Positions 53,216 through 61,018 of a DNA stretch of 64,000 nt are shown one piece after another (within the stretch, counting starts at the first letter, position 1; the number at the start of each line of letters is the position of its first letter). The notes beneath the pieces are model-generated. The model ran no database searches, was not told the DNA's origin, and was given only the letters and a program-made list of their open reading frames with translations. Origin of the DNA: Paraburkholderia fungorum (GTDB lineage Bacteria; Pseudomonadota; Gammaproteobacteria; Burkholderiales; Burkholderiaceae); assembly GCF_003610895.1 (NCBI RefSeq), contig NZ_MCAS01000012.1:436980-500979 (forward strand), written 5' to 3'. The position numbers were made by a program, and so were the translations under genes.

Positions 53216-54052
53216 ATGTCACGGAGCACTTACTATGCACCTCACGGCGGCCATCCCGCCCAGACCGAATTGCTGACAGACCGCGCGATGTTTACCGAAG
53301 CGTATGCGGTCATTCCCAAAGGCGTGATGCGCGACATCGTCACCAGTCATCTTCCGTTCTGGGAGAAGACCCGCCTGTGGGTACTGGCGCGCCCGCTGTC
53401 CGGATTTGCCGAGACGTTTGCGCAGTACATCATGGAAGTCGGCGCCGGTGGTGGCAGCGAGCGCCCCGAACAGGACGAGAAGGCCGAAGGCGTGCTGTTT
53501 GTTGTCGAGGGCGAAATTGAAGTCACGCTGCACGGCGCCGCGCATGTTCTGAAGCCCGGTGGCTACGCATTCATTCCACCCGGCACGGACTGGTCGTTGC
53601 GCAATCGCAGCGGCGACACGGCCCGTTTCCACTGGATTCGCAAGCACTATGAGCGCGTTGATGGCCTGCCGCTGCCGGAGGCCTTCGTGACGAACGAGCA
53701 GGATATCGAACCGATCCCAATGCCCGGTACCGAGGGCCGCTGGGTGACGACGCGCTTCGTCGACATGAGCGACATGCGCCACGATATGCACGTCAACATC
53801 GTCACGTTCCAGCCTGGCGGCGTGATTCCGTTCGCCGAGACCCACGTGATGGAACACGGCCTGTATGTACTGGAGGGCAAAGCGGTTTACCGGTTGAACC
53901 AGGACTGGGTCGAAGTCGAGGCCGGTGACTTCATGTGGCTGCGTGCTTTTTGCCCGCAGGCCTGCTATGCCGGCGGACCAGACCGTTTCCGCTACCTCCT
54001 GTACAAAGACGTCAACCGGCATATGAAGCTGACGCTCAACGCACCGCGATAG
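53216..54052 (+). CDS. Bicupin, (S)-ureidoglycine aminohydrolase-like
   Basis: A 278-residue two-cupin protein. STYYAPHGGHPAQTELLTDR and AYAVIPKGVMRDIVTSHLPF are characteristic of UGHY (AllE), the Mn-dependent enzyme that releases ammonia from (S)-ureidoglycine in purine catabolism. The second cupin holds the metal ligands in ETHVMEHGLYVLEGKAVYRL and the late FCPQACYAGG region. AAGGAGAGTGGCGA precedes the ATG. It follows the cytosine deaminase-like gene and converges on another deaminase gene 13 bp away. Purine-derived ureides or a similar amino-amide are the likely substrate class. Confidence 0.86.
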   Translation: MSRSTYYAPHGGHPAQTELLTDRAMFTEAYAVIPKGVMRDIVTSHLPFWEKTRLWVLARPLSGFAETFAQYIMEVGAGGGSERPEQDEKAEGVLFVVEGEIEVTLHGAAHVLKPGGYAFIPPGTDWSLRNRSGDTARFHWIRKHYERVDGLPLPEAFVTNEQDIEPIPMPGTEGRWVTTRFVDMSDMRHDMHVNIVTFQPGGVIPFAETHVMEHGLYVLEGKAVYRLNQDWVEVEAGDFMWLRAFCPQACYAGGPDRFRYLLYKDVNRHMKLTLNAPR

Positions 54053-54065
54053 AACCGCTCAGGCT

Positions 54066-55517
54066 TCAATAATGACTGCGCCGCCACAGCGTTGGTGGCG
54101 TGTCCAGCAGATGGCGCAGTCCTGCGCGATCGAACGCACGATCTGCAGCCACCGTTACGCGTTCGAGAATGTCGCCTTCATCGACCGATAGCACCCGGTA
54201 GTTCTCCATCAGGATCTTGCCGCCGACCATCGTCATGCACACGTCGCCGGCATTCGCGAAGCAGGTGACGCGATGGACGGGCATATTCATCGGCATGAGG
54301 TGCGGCTTGTACAGGTCGACCAGAATGATGTCGGCCAGCTTGCCCGCTTCGAGCGAACCGAGCTCGTGGTCGAGCGACAACGCCTTGGCGGCGTCGATCG
54401 TGACCATTTCGAGCACCTTGCCGTGCGGCAGCACGTCCGGGTCGCGGAAATGACGGCGGTGGTAATGCATGCATTGCCACATGTGACGGAACATGTCGTA
54501 ACCGCGGTCGGGCGCCGCGCCATCCGAGCCGATCGCCACCGTCACACCTGCATCGATCAGTTCCGGCACAGGGCAGCGGCCGATAATCGACATGATCGCG
54601 CTTGGGTTATGCACGATCGAGGCGCCTGTTTCCACGCATGCAGCGATGTCTGCGGCGTTCAGATCGATGGCGTGCGACATGAACGACTTTGCGTTCAGCA
54701 GTCCAAGTTCCCGACGCGCGAAATCCAGCGTGCCGGTGCGATGGCCGTCCTGTGTCAGGCTTAGACCGCGTTCGCGGGCCAGCTCGGCGTAGCGCCCGGC
54801 TTGACGCCGGAAAACCTGCTCATGCGCCGCGTGCCCGGGATAGTGCTGCGGCGCATAGACCGGCAGCGTCAGCGCAATCTGGATGCGGCCGTTGGCGTCG
54901 CCATGGCATGCGTCGATAATGTCCTTGCACACCTCGTACATTTGCTCGAAATCGATCTCGCGCGTCACGCTGCCGTTCGCGCCGTGCCGGGTGTAGGCGC
55001 GTGGCTCGGGCGGCCGCGACGGACCCACCGCGACGATCGAGCGCGTGCCCGTTCTGACCACCGCGTCACAATGGCGCCGCGCGTAGACGGGGTCGTCGAC
55101 GCGCATGATCGAGTCCCCGCCGCCGAGCAGCGATACGCCTGTCGTCACACCTGCCTTGAGACGCTCCAGTGCCGCAAGATGCGATTCCATTTCCCAGAAC
55201 GTTTCGTCCGATGCGCACGTATAGATCGCCTCGCACGCGGCCGACCACGCATCGCCGTTCGCCCCGCCAATCGTTCTGAGCATCGCGTGCCCGGCGTGGG
55301 CATGGGCGTCGATCAGACCCGGCAGCACCGCCTTGCGGCGTGCGTCGATCACGCGATCTGCCTGGTATTGCTGAACAAGCGCGCGGGTCTCGCCGACGGC
55401 GACAATACGATCGCCCTTGATTACCACCGCGCCGTCCTCGATGACCCGGCGTGCGGGATCGAGTGTGATCACGCAGCCGTGTTCGATCAGTATGTCGACC
55501 TTTTGCTTATCGTTCAT
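54066..55517 (-). CDS. Amidohydrolase, MTA/SAH- or chlorohydrolase-type deaminase
   Basis: A 483-residue protein of the TrzA/AtzB/MTA-deaminase group that removes amino groups from purines, triazines or similar rings. The HxH pair is in GLIDAHAHAGHAML (near residue 75), a third His in SHAIDLN and the Asp in GSDGAAPDRG. The usual HxxE motif is not seen: its place is taken by LSLTQDGHRTGT, where Gln and His replace His and Glu. This may mean altered metal binding or a different proton shuttle. It is the first of two minus-strand amidohydrolase genes here; the ribosome site is weak. Confidence 0.85.
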   Translation of the reverse strand: MNDKQKVDILIEHGCVITLDPARRVIEDGAVVIKGDRIVAVGETRALVQQYQADRVIDARRKAVLPGLIDAHAHAGHAMLRTIGGANGDAWSAACEAIYTCASDETFWEMESHLAALERLKAGVTTGVSLLGGGDSIMRVDDPVYARRHCDAVVRTGTRSIVAVGPSRPPEPRAYTRHGANGSVTREIDFEQMYEVCKDIIDACHGDANGRIQIALTLPVYAPQHYPGHAAHEQVFRRQAGRYAELARERGLSLTQDGHRTGTLDFARRELGLLNAKSFMSHAIDLNAADIAACVETGASIVHNPSAIMSIIGRCPVPELIDAGVTVAIGSDGAAPDRGYDMFRHMWQCMHYHRRHFRDPDVLPHGKVLEMVTIDAAKALSLDHELGSLEAGKLADIILVDLYKPHLMPMNMPVHRVTCFANAGDVCMTMVGGKILMENYRVLSVDEGDILERVTVAADRAFDRAGLRHLLDTPPTLWRRSHY

Positions 55518-55552
55518 GTGCGAGTTCTTCGTGTGAGCTTGCTCGTGCGCCG

Positions 55553-56758
55553 TTACAGAGCATCGACCAGTTCGCCGTTACGCGCGACGATGCGTCCGTT
55601 CGCCACCACCAGGCGGCGTTTGGGCCGGCTAACCACGGCGTGCGCAACGGATTGCGCATCGACCAGCACGAGATCCGCGCGTGCGCCGACGTGCAGGCCG
55701 TAGTCGCTGAAGCCGCAACCTCGAGCGGCAGCATGGCTCACGCAGTCGAATGCCATCGCGATGGCGTCGTCGCGCCGCAAGTCGTAGCGCATGCCGATCA
55801 GCATCGCGCGTTCGAGCATGTCCGGTACGCCATACGGCGACCAGGTGTCGCGAATGCCGTCGTTGCCGCCGAAAATGGTGATGCCTTTGTCCTTGCAAAG
55901 CTTGAGCGGCGGAACCGGACGGGATGGCGGGGCGCTGGTCAGAAGCGCCACGCGCAGATGGGCGAGCCGCTCGAGCAGCGCGTCGCGTTCGCGTTCCGGC
56001 AACGCGCCGAGACAGAACGCGTGGCTGACCACTACCTGGCCCTGCATGCCCATCGCCTCGACGCGATCGAGCAGCAGTTTCAGTGTGAATGCGCCGACTT
56101 CGCCAGGCTCGTGCAGATGGATATCGATCGGCTTGTGGTGGCGTTCCGCCAGTTCAAAGGTCGCGTTCAGCGACGCGACGGGATCGCCGTCGATCAGGGC
56201 GGGATCGAGCGCACCGAGTACGTCGGCGCCTGCCGCGAGTGCGCTGCCGAGCAGTTCGACCGTGCCGGGACGGATCAGCATGCCTGACTGGGGAAACGCG
56301 ACGATTTGCATGTCGAGCACATCGCCCAATGTTTGCCGTGTACTGAGCACGCCGTCGATGTAACGCAGCCGCGCATCGGTATCGACGTCGACATGGGTGC
56401 GCAGGCGTGTTGTGCCTGCCTGCACGAAAGCCCGCGCCAGCGCGAGCGACTGGGCGGCGGCATCGTGTCCCGACGTTCTGCGCCATTCGCGTTCATTGCT
56501 GATCCGGTCGGTTAAAGCGGGGCCGACCTCGTTGCGATACCACGCCTGGCCCCAGTTGGACTTGTCGAGATGCGTATGCCCTTCGACGAAACCTGGCAGC
56601 AGCAATGCGCCGCCACCGTCCTCGGCCACCGCGCCAGGTTGCGCTTCGACGTGTGCGCCGAGCGCCGCGATGTGACCGTCGGCGATGGCTACGGAAACCG
56701 CCTGGCCGTCAGCCAGCCGGACATTGGAGAGAAGCAGGGAGCGTGTCATATGGGTCAT
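55553..56758 (-). CDS. Amidohydrolase, cytosine deaminase-like (paralogue)
   Basis: A 401-residue relative of the amidohydrolase at 51920-53137. Ligand motifs are parallel: GFVEGHTHLDKSNW, DIHLHEPGEVG, SHAFCLG and GNDGIRDTW. The start used overlaps the symporter stop by four bases (ATGA); a second ATG three codons later is also possible. Co-transcription with the DUF3311-symporter pair upstream indicates that the imported compound is the substrate or a product of it. Confidence 0.88.
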   Translation of the reverse strand: MTHMTRSLLLSNVRLADGQAVSVAIADGHIAALGAHVEAQPGAVAEDGGGALLLPGFVEGHTHLDKSNWGQAWYRNEVGPALTDRISNEREWRRTSGHDAAAQSLALARAFVQAGTTRLRTHVDVDTDARLRYIDGVLSTRQTLGDVLDMQIVAFPQSGMLIRPGTVELLGSALAAGADVLGALDPALIDGDPVASLNATFELAERHHKPIDIHLHEPGEVGAFTLKLLLDRVEAMGMQGQVVVSHAFCLGALPERERDALLERLAHLRVALLTSAPPSRPVPPLKLCKDKGITIFGGNDGIRDTWSPYGVPDMLERAMLIGMRYDLRRDDAIAMAFDCVSHAAARGCGFSDYGLHVGARADLVLVDAQSVAHAVVSRPKRRLVVANGRIVARNGELVDAL

Positions 56759-58233
56759 GCCGATTCGACGGAAGTGGCAATACGGGCCTGCAACGCGCGC
56801 TGCGCGGCGCTGATCGCGATGAACACCATGGCATTGGCGAACAACGCGACGAGGCCCGTGTTGATGGAAGTGAAGGCGATGGGCGCGGCCGGGAACACGG
56901 AGGCCAGCGTCATGCCGCGCCAGTTCACCAGCGCCAGCACGACGGCGCCCGCGAAAATGCCGCCGAATGCCGCTTCCCGCGTACCGAACGGCCGCTTCAG
57001 GAAACTCGATGCGAGCATGGGTACGAGTTGCGTCAGCAGGCTCGACGAGAAGATCGCGAGGGCGACGAAGTTCGAACCGCCATACAGTACGAAATAAACG
57101 ACCACCAGCGTGAACAGCGGCAACGCGATTCGCGCGACACGCGCGACTTCCCGGTCGCTTGCCTGCGGTGCGAAGCCTTCGCGGTAGATGTTGCGTGCGA
57201 TCATCGTCGAGGCATTGAGCATGATCAGCGAGCCGGGTACCAGTGCGGTAAGCAGACCGGCACCGCCGACGATCCCGACGAACCACGAGGGGAACGTCTG
57301 CTTGACGAGGCGCAGCAGTGCGAGATCCGTTTGCGCGCCCTCGAGCCCGTGCACGGTCAGTACCGCGGCGAAACCGACGAGGAACAGGAACGCGATCAAC
57401 ACCTGGTAAATCGGCATCAGCATGGTGTTCTTGCGCAACGCCGACGCGTCGCGCGCCACGTAGACGGCCGTGAAGCCGTGCGGGTACAGATAATAGCCAA
57501 GCGATGTCAGCAGCAGCGTGGAGTTGTACCAGCTCAGATTGAAGCCACGCTCCGGCATGCGCAGCAGTTCCGGATGCACGGCGTCGATACGCGCGAACAT
57601 TTCGCCGAAACCACCGAAGTAGTGTAGCGGCAAATAGGTGCCGAGAAAAATCGCGAGCCCGAGGATCAGCACGTCCTTGAAGATCGCGATGCTGGCAGAA
57701 CCGTGAATGCCCGAGACGCTCATGTACAGGACCATCAGTGTCGCGCTGATCCAGATGGCCGTGTCTTGCGAGATCAGGCCATACGACATTTCGGAGACGA
57801 TAATGCCCAGGCCGCGCAACTGGATGATCAGCAGCGACACCATCGCGAAGACTGCCACGATCGATACCAGAACGCCGATGGCGCGGCTGTTGTACTTCGA
57901 GGCGAAATAATCGGCGAACGACACGAGGCCGTGGTCTTTCGCGTAACGCCAGATGGCCGGCAGCATCCAGTAACCGAACATGTACGCCAGACAGCCGTAC
58001 GACAGAATGTAAAACGCCGGTACCCCTTTGCTGTAGGTCCAGCCACTTGCGCCGAGAAACGAGAAGGTCGAGAAAGCCTCACCGGCCATCAGCAGGAAGG
58101 TAAGCAGCGAGCCGAAGCCGCGTCCCCCGACGGCCCATTGTTCCAGACTGAGCGTCTTGCCGCGGCGTGCATACAGACCGACTGCCAGCGCGAAGAGGGC
58201 AAACAGGACGATGATGACGAGCGCGGCGTTCAT
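56755..58233 (-). CDS. Sodium:solute symporter family transporter
   Basis: A 492-residue SSS-family transporter with ~13 hydrophobic segments. Early blocks are LSLEQWAVGGRGFGSLLTF and AGEAFSTFSFLGASGWTYS; the sodium-site region lies around LYPHGFTAVYVARDASALRK; and LLTALVPGSLIMLNASTMIA is a late conserved helix. Its start overlaps the DUF3311 stop by four bases. Such DUF3311-SSS pairs (YhdT/PanF-like arrangement) take up organic acids or vitamins; here the downstream deaminases point to a nitrogen compound. Confidence 0.9.
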   Translation of the reverse strand: MNAALVIIVLFALFALAVGLYARRGKTLSLEQWAVGGRGFGSLLTFLLMAGEAFSTFSFLGASGWTYSKGVPAFYILSYGCLAYMFGYWMLPAIWRYAKDHGLVSFADYFASKYNSRAIGVLVSIVAVFAMVSLLIIQLRGLGIIVSEMSYGLISQDTAIWISATLMVLYMSVSGIHGSASIAIFKDVLILGLAIFLGTYLPLHYFGGFGEMFARIDAVHPELLRMPERGFNLSWYNSTLLLTSLGYYLYPHGFTAVYVARDASALRKNTMLMPIYQVLIAFLFLVGFAAVLTVHGLEGAQTDLALLRLVKQTFPSWFVGIVGGAGLLTALVPGSLIMLNASTMIARNIYREGFAPQASDREVARVARIALPLFTLVVVYFVLYGGSNFVALAIFSSSLLTQLVPMLASSFLKRPFGTREAAFGGIFAGAVVLALVNWRGMTLASVFPAAPIAFTSINTGLVALFANAMVFIAISAAQRALQARIATSVESA

Positions 58234-58448
58234 TGTCCGTCTCCCGTGTGCGCGCTCACACGCGCCGCTTCGTCGCGATTGTCGAGGCAATAGATGATGG
58301 CGAGGATGGCAGCCGTGGCAGCCATCCAGAACAGATTCCATACGAGCAGGAACGGCAGGCCGAACACGAGAGGCCTCGCGGCGGCGAGCGAGCCGCCCGA
58401 GTAGATGCCGATGAACGGCAGCGCCGCCAGTAGAAAGCGAAGCTTCAT
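58230..58448 (-). CDS. DUF3311 small membrane protein
   Basis: A 72-residue protein with two hydrophobic segments (LRFLLAALPFIGIYSGG and FGLPFLLVWNLFWMAATAAI), the typical DUF3311 form that accompanies SSS transporters. The start is fixed by AGGAGGAATTCC immediately upstream. It overlaps the symporter start by four bases and is the first gene of the symporter-amidohydrolase operon, probably an accessory subunit needed for transporter stability. Confidence 0.9.
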   Translation of the reverse strand: MKLRFLLAALPFIGIYSGGSLAAARPLVFGLPFLLVWNLFWMAATAAILAIIYCLDNRDEAARVSAHTGDGQ

Positions 58449-58797
58449 GGAATTCCTCCTGAGGTATCTTGCGTGTCTCGTCAGAACTTCTGCCGCGGGC
58501 GAAACATGGCACGGTAAAGCCGAGCCGTGTTTCGCCCACAATCAGGTTCTTTTTTTGTCTGATGTTTAAGCGGCGCAGCCGGCTATTGAGTGGCCACGCA
58601 TCGACATCGCTGGATGTTATCCATCTCGCCCTGCATTCAAAAATTAAATGTTCAAATGCCTGTCAGTTGAAAATCGAATACTATTGGGCTGACTCGAGCA
58701 GGGCAGGGATGAGTTGTCTACGGAGCCCGCGCGCGATTGCCAGCCTGCTTGATGCGTGATAGAAGTCAGCGTCCGTATTCAAAGATCAAATGATTCA
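58449..58797. other. Divergent regulatory region of the symporter operon and LysR gene
   Basis: About 350 bp between the DUF3311 start and the divergent LysR start. It contains the 18-bp inverted repeat listed separately, a run of about seven T at ~58550 on the plus strand, and an AT-rich part (58635-58690) with several TTCAAA/TTGAAA stretches that could be LysR sites. No credible gene is seen. Confidence 0.5.
58497..58537. repeat. 18-bp inverted repeat upstream of the symporter operon
   Basis: The arms at 58497-58514 and 58520-58537 pair at 16 of 18 positions around a 5-base loop. It lies ~50 bp upstream of the DUF3311 start codon, so it would be in the leader RNA or promoter of that operon. 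On the plus strand a T-run follows ~12 bases later, but no plus-strand gene precedes it that would need a terminator. Confidence 0.6.
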
Positions 58798-59679
58798 ATG
58801 AAACACAACGCCAAAGCACGTACACCGTTGTTCGATCTGGATCTGCTGAAGGCCATTGTCATGGTGGCCGATTGCGGCACTTTCACCGCGGCCTCGGCGC
58901 GGCTTCATTCCACGCAGTCCACCGTGAGCCAGAAAGTGCGGCGCCTCGAGGACATGGCGGGACACAAGCTGCTCGAACGAGGCAGTCGTGACGTGAGTCC
59001 GACCGATGCCGGCGAAACCTTGCTCGCCTATGCACGCCGAATGCTGGCTCTCAACGATGAAATGATTGAGGCGCTGTCGGGCGCGACGGTGGGGTTGACG
59101 GTCCGGCTGGGCGTGCCGGAAGATTTCGTGGGCGGACCGACCACCCATATGCTCGCCGCGTTTAACCGCAAGCATCCGCAGGTCAAGCTGGAAGTCACTA
59201 GTGGATTGAGCCGCGACCTGAGCAATAGCTACGATCGTGGCGACCTCGATCTGATCCTCGTCAAGCAGCGGCGCAACAGCCGTGAAGCGGTTGCGTGCTG
59301 GCCGGAGCAACTGCGGTGGATCGACAGTGCGAAGAGTCCTTCGATCCAGCTCGACCCGATTCCCCTCGTCGCGTTTCCGCCGCGCGGGCTATATCGTGAC
59401 GACATGACCAATGCGATTGAAGGGCTCGGACGCCGCTGGCGGCTCAGCTTTATCAGTTCCAGTTTGAGCGGAATCCAGGCGGCGGTTGCCGACGGTCTCG
59501 GCATCAGTCTTCTGCCCGCGCGCGCGGTGACGGCGGATCACGTCGTGTTGACGCCGAAAAGCGGGCTGCCTTCAATCGAATCCATGGATATCGCGCTGCT
59601 TCATCGCCCAACCGCCGATGCCGCCGTCAAGGAGCTCGCGCGCGCGTTGGCACGTATGTTGGGGTCGCAGCGGCGCTGA
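58798..59679 (+). CDS. LysR-family transcriptional regulator
   Basis: A 293-residue LysR regulator with helix-turn-helix at residues ~10-68 (FDLDLLKAIVMVADCGTFTA, then TQSTVSQKVRRLEDMAG) and an effector domain from GLTVRLGVPEDFVGG on. It lies in the middle of the nitrogen-compound region, divergent from the symporter-amidohydrolase operon and convergent with the FAD oxidase pair, so it is the best candidate regulator for the region. The ATG giving MKHNAKARTP fits the family; its ribosome site is poor. Confidence 0.9.
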   Translation: MKHNAKARTPLFDLDLLKAIVMVADCGTFTAASARLHSTQSTVSQKVRRLEDMAGHKLLERGSRDVSPTDAGETLLAYARRMLALNDEMIEALSGATVGLTVRLGVPEDFVGGPTTHMLAAFNRKHPQVKLEVTSGLSRDLSNSYDRGDLDLILVKQRRNSREAVACWPEQLRWIDSAKSPSIQLDPIPLVAFPPRGLYRDDMTNAIEGLGRRWRLSFISSSLSGIQAAVADGLGISLLPARAVTADHVVLTPKSGLPSIESMDIALLHRPTADAAVKELARALARMLGSQRR

Positions 59680-59695
59680 AGTACTCAAGCGCCGT

Positions 59696-61018
59696 CTAGA
59701 ACAACTCAAGTATCCGGTGATACATCATCCCGAGTTCCAGCGCCGGCCCGCGCAGAGCCGGACCGCCTGGAAAGCGCGCATGCCGTAACTGCGCGAACAG
59801 ATCGAAGGCCGCTGTCTCACCAGCCATGGCCTTCGCAATCACGCGCCCGGCAATCCCGGTCAACGCCACGCCGTGGCCGGAAAAACCCTGCACGTAGAAG
59901 TAATTCGGGTCGATGGAGCCGAAATCCGGCGCGCGATTTCGCGTCACGTCGACAAAACCGCCCCACGCATAGTCGATTCGCACATCGTCCAACTGTGGGA
60001 ACACGTCGATCATGCGCTTGCGAATCTCCTCGCCGAGTTGCACGGGAGACGCGCCGGTCGAACTCGCGCGCCCACCGAACAGCACGCGATGATCCGCCGA
60101 CAGACGGAAGTAGTCGAGGAAGAAGTTGTTGTCGCAAATCGCCTCGCGGCCTTTGATCAGGGCGTCCGCACGTTCTTTGCCGAGTGGCTCCGTGGCGACG
60201 ATATACGACGCGATCGGCGCGATGCGCGCGGCCACCGGGGCGGGGAGCACCCCGCCGATCGTGGCGTTGCCGCACGCGGCGACGAAGCGGCAGCGCACCT
60301 CACCGCTGGCTGTGCGCACAACCGGCCGCGCGCCGCGCACGACTTCGATCGCCGGCGAATGCGCGAACAATTGGGCACCTTCACGACGTGCTGCATCGGC
60401 GAGTCCAAGGCAATATTTAAGCGGATGCAAATGGCCGGAGAACGGATCGTAGACCCCCGCCAGATAGCGTCGCGACGCGACGCGTGAACGCACCTCATCG
60501 GTATCGAGCCACGAGAGCTTCGTATAACCCCAGCGTTGCGAGGCCGACTCCATCCACGAACGCAAATCCGGCACGCGCTTCGGTTTGGTTGCGACCGTCA
60601 GATAGCCTGAGGTGAAATCGCAATCGATACCGTAGCGCTCAATACGCTCGCGTACCAAGGCGACACCTTCCACCGACATCGCCCATGCAGCGCGCGCACC
60701 GTCGAGACCGAGCTGACGCTCGATGATCTCGTCTTTCGCGAACCCCACCAGCGTCTGCCCGCCGTTGCGGCCCGATGCACCCCAACCCGGACGGTGCGCA
60801 TCGAGCACGACCACCGACAAACCGCGTGCCCGGCATTCCAGTGCCACCGACAAACCGGCGAAACCCGCGCCGATCACACAGACGTCGGCTTCCACAGTGC
60901 CGCTGAGCATCGGATCGTCGGCAAGCGGACGCGTGGCGCTTGCTTCGTAGTACGAGTTGGCGATCAGCGCGTCGGCACGGTGGTCGAGAGTGTTAAAGCC
61001 GGGAGTCGGAGCATTCAT
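59696..61018 (-). CDS. FAD-dependent amine/amino acid oxidase (PuuB/DadA-like)
   Basis: A 440-residue flavoprotein of the DAO superfamily, closest in style to gamma-glutamylputrescine oxidoreductase. The dinucleotide motif VCVIGAGFAGLSVALECRAR is near residue 47, GWGASGRNGGQTLVGF marks the FAD-contacting loop of PuuB relatives, and VQGFSGHGVALTGIAGRVIA is the C-terminal FAD block. Its ATG overlaps the stop of the upstream paralogue by one base (TGATG). The two probably oxidise related amines, releasing an aldehyde, ammonia and peroxide or passing electrons on. Confidence 0.9.
   Translation of the reverse strand: MNAPTPGFNTLDHRADALIANSYYEASATRPLADDPMLSGTVEADVCVIGAGFAGLSVALECRARGLSVVVLDAHRPGWGASGRNGGQTLVGFAKDEIIERQLGLDGARAAWAMSVEGVALVRERIERYGIDCDFTSGYLTVATKPKRVPDLRSWMESASQRWGYTKLSWLDTDEVRSRVASRRYLAGVYDPFSGHLHPLKYCLGLADAARREGAQLFAHSPAIEVVRGARPVVRTASGEVRCRFVAACGNATIGGVLPAPVAARIAPIASYIVATEPLGKERADALIKGREAICDNNFFLDYFRLSADHRVLFGGRASSTGASPVQLGEEIRKRMIDVFPQLDDVRIDYAWGGFVDVTRNRAPDFGSIDPNYFYVQGFSGHGVALTGIAGRVIAKAMAGETAAFDLFAQLRHARFPGGPALRGPALELGMMYHRILELF

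Noticed and set aside
55553..57286. Extended reading of the second cytosine deaminase-like gene
   Set aside because: The 5' part overlaps the symporter in another frame and is Arg-rich noise; the family N-terminus begins at the coupled ATG.
56605..57627. 340-codon plus-strand frame over the symporter
   Set aside because: Low-complexity, charge-rich shadow of the symporter gene.
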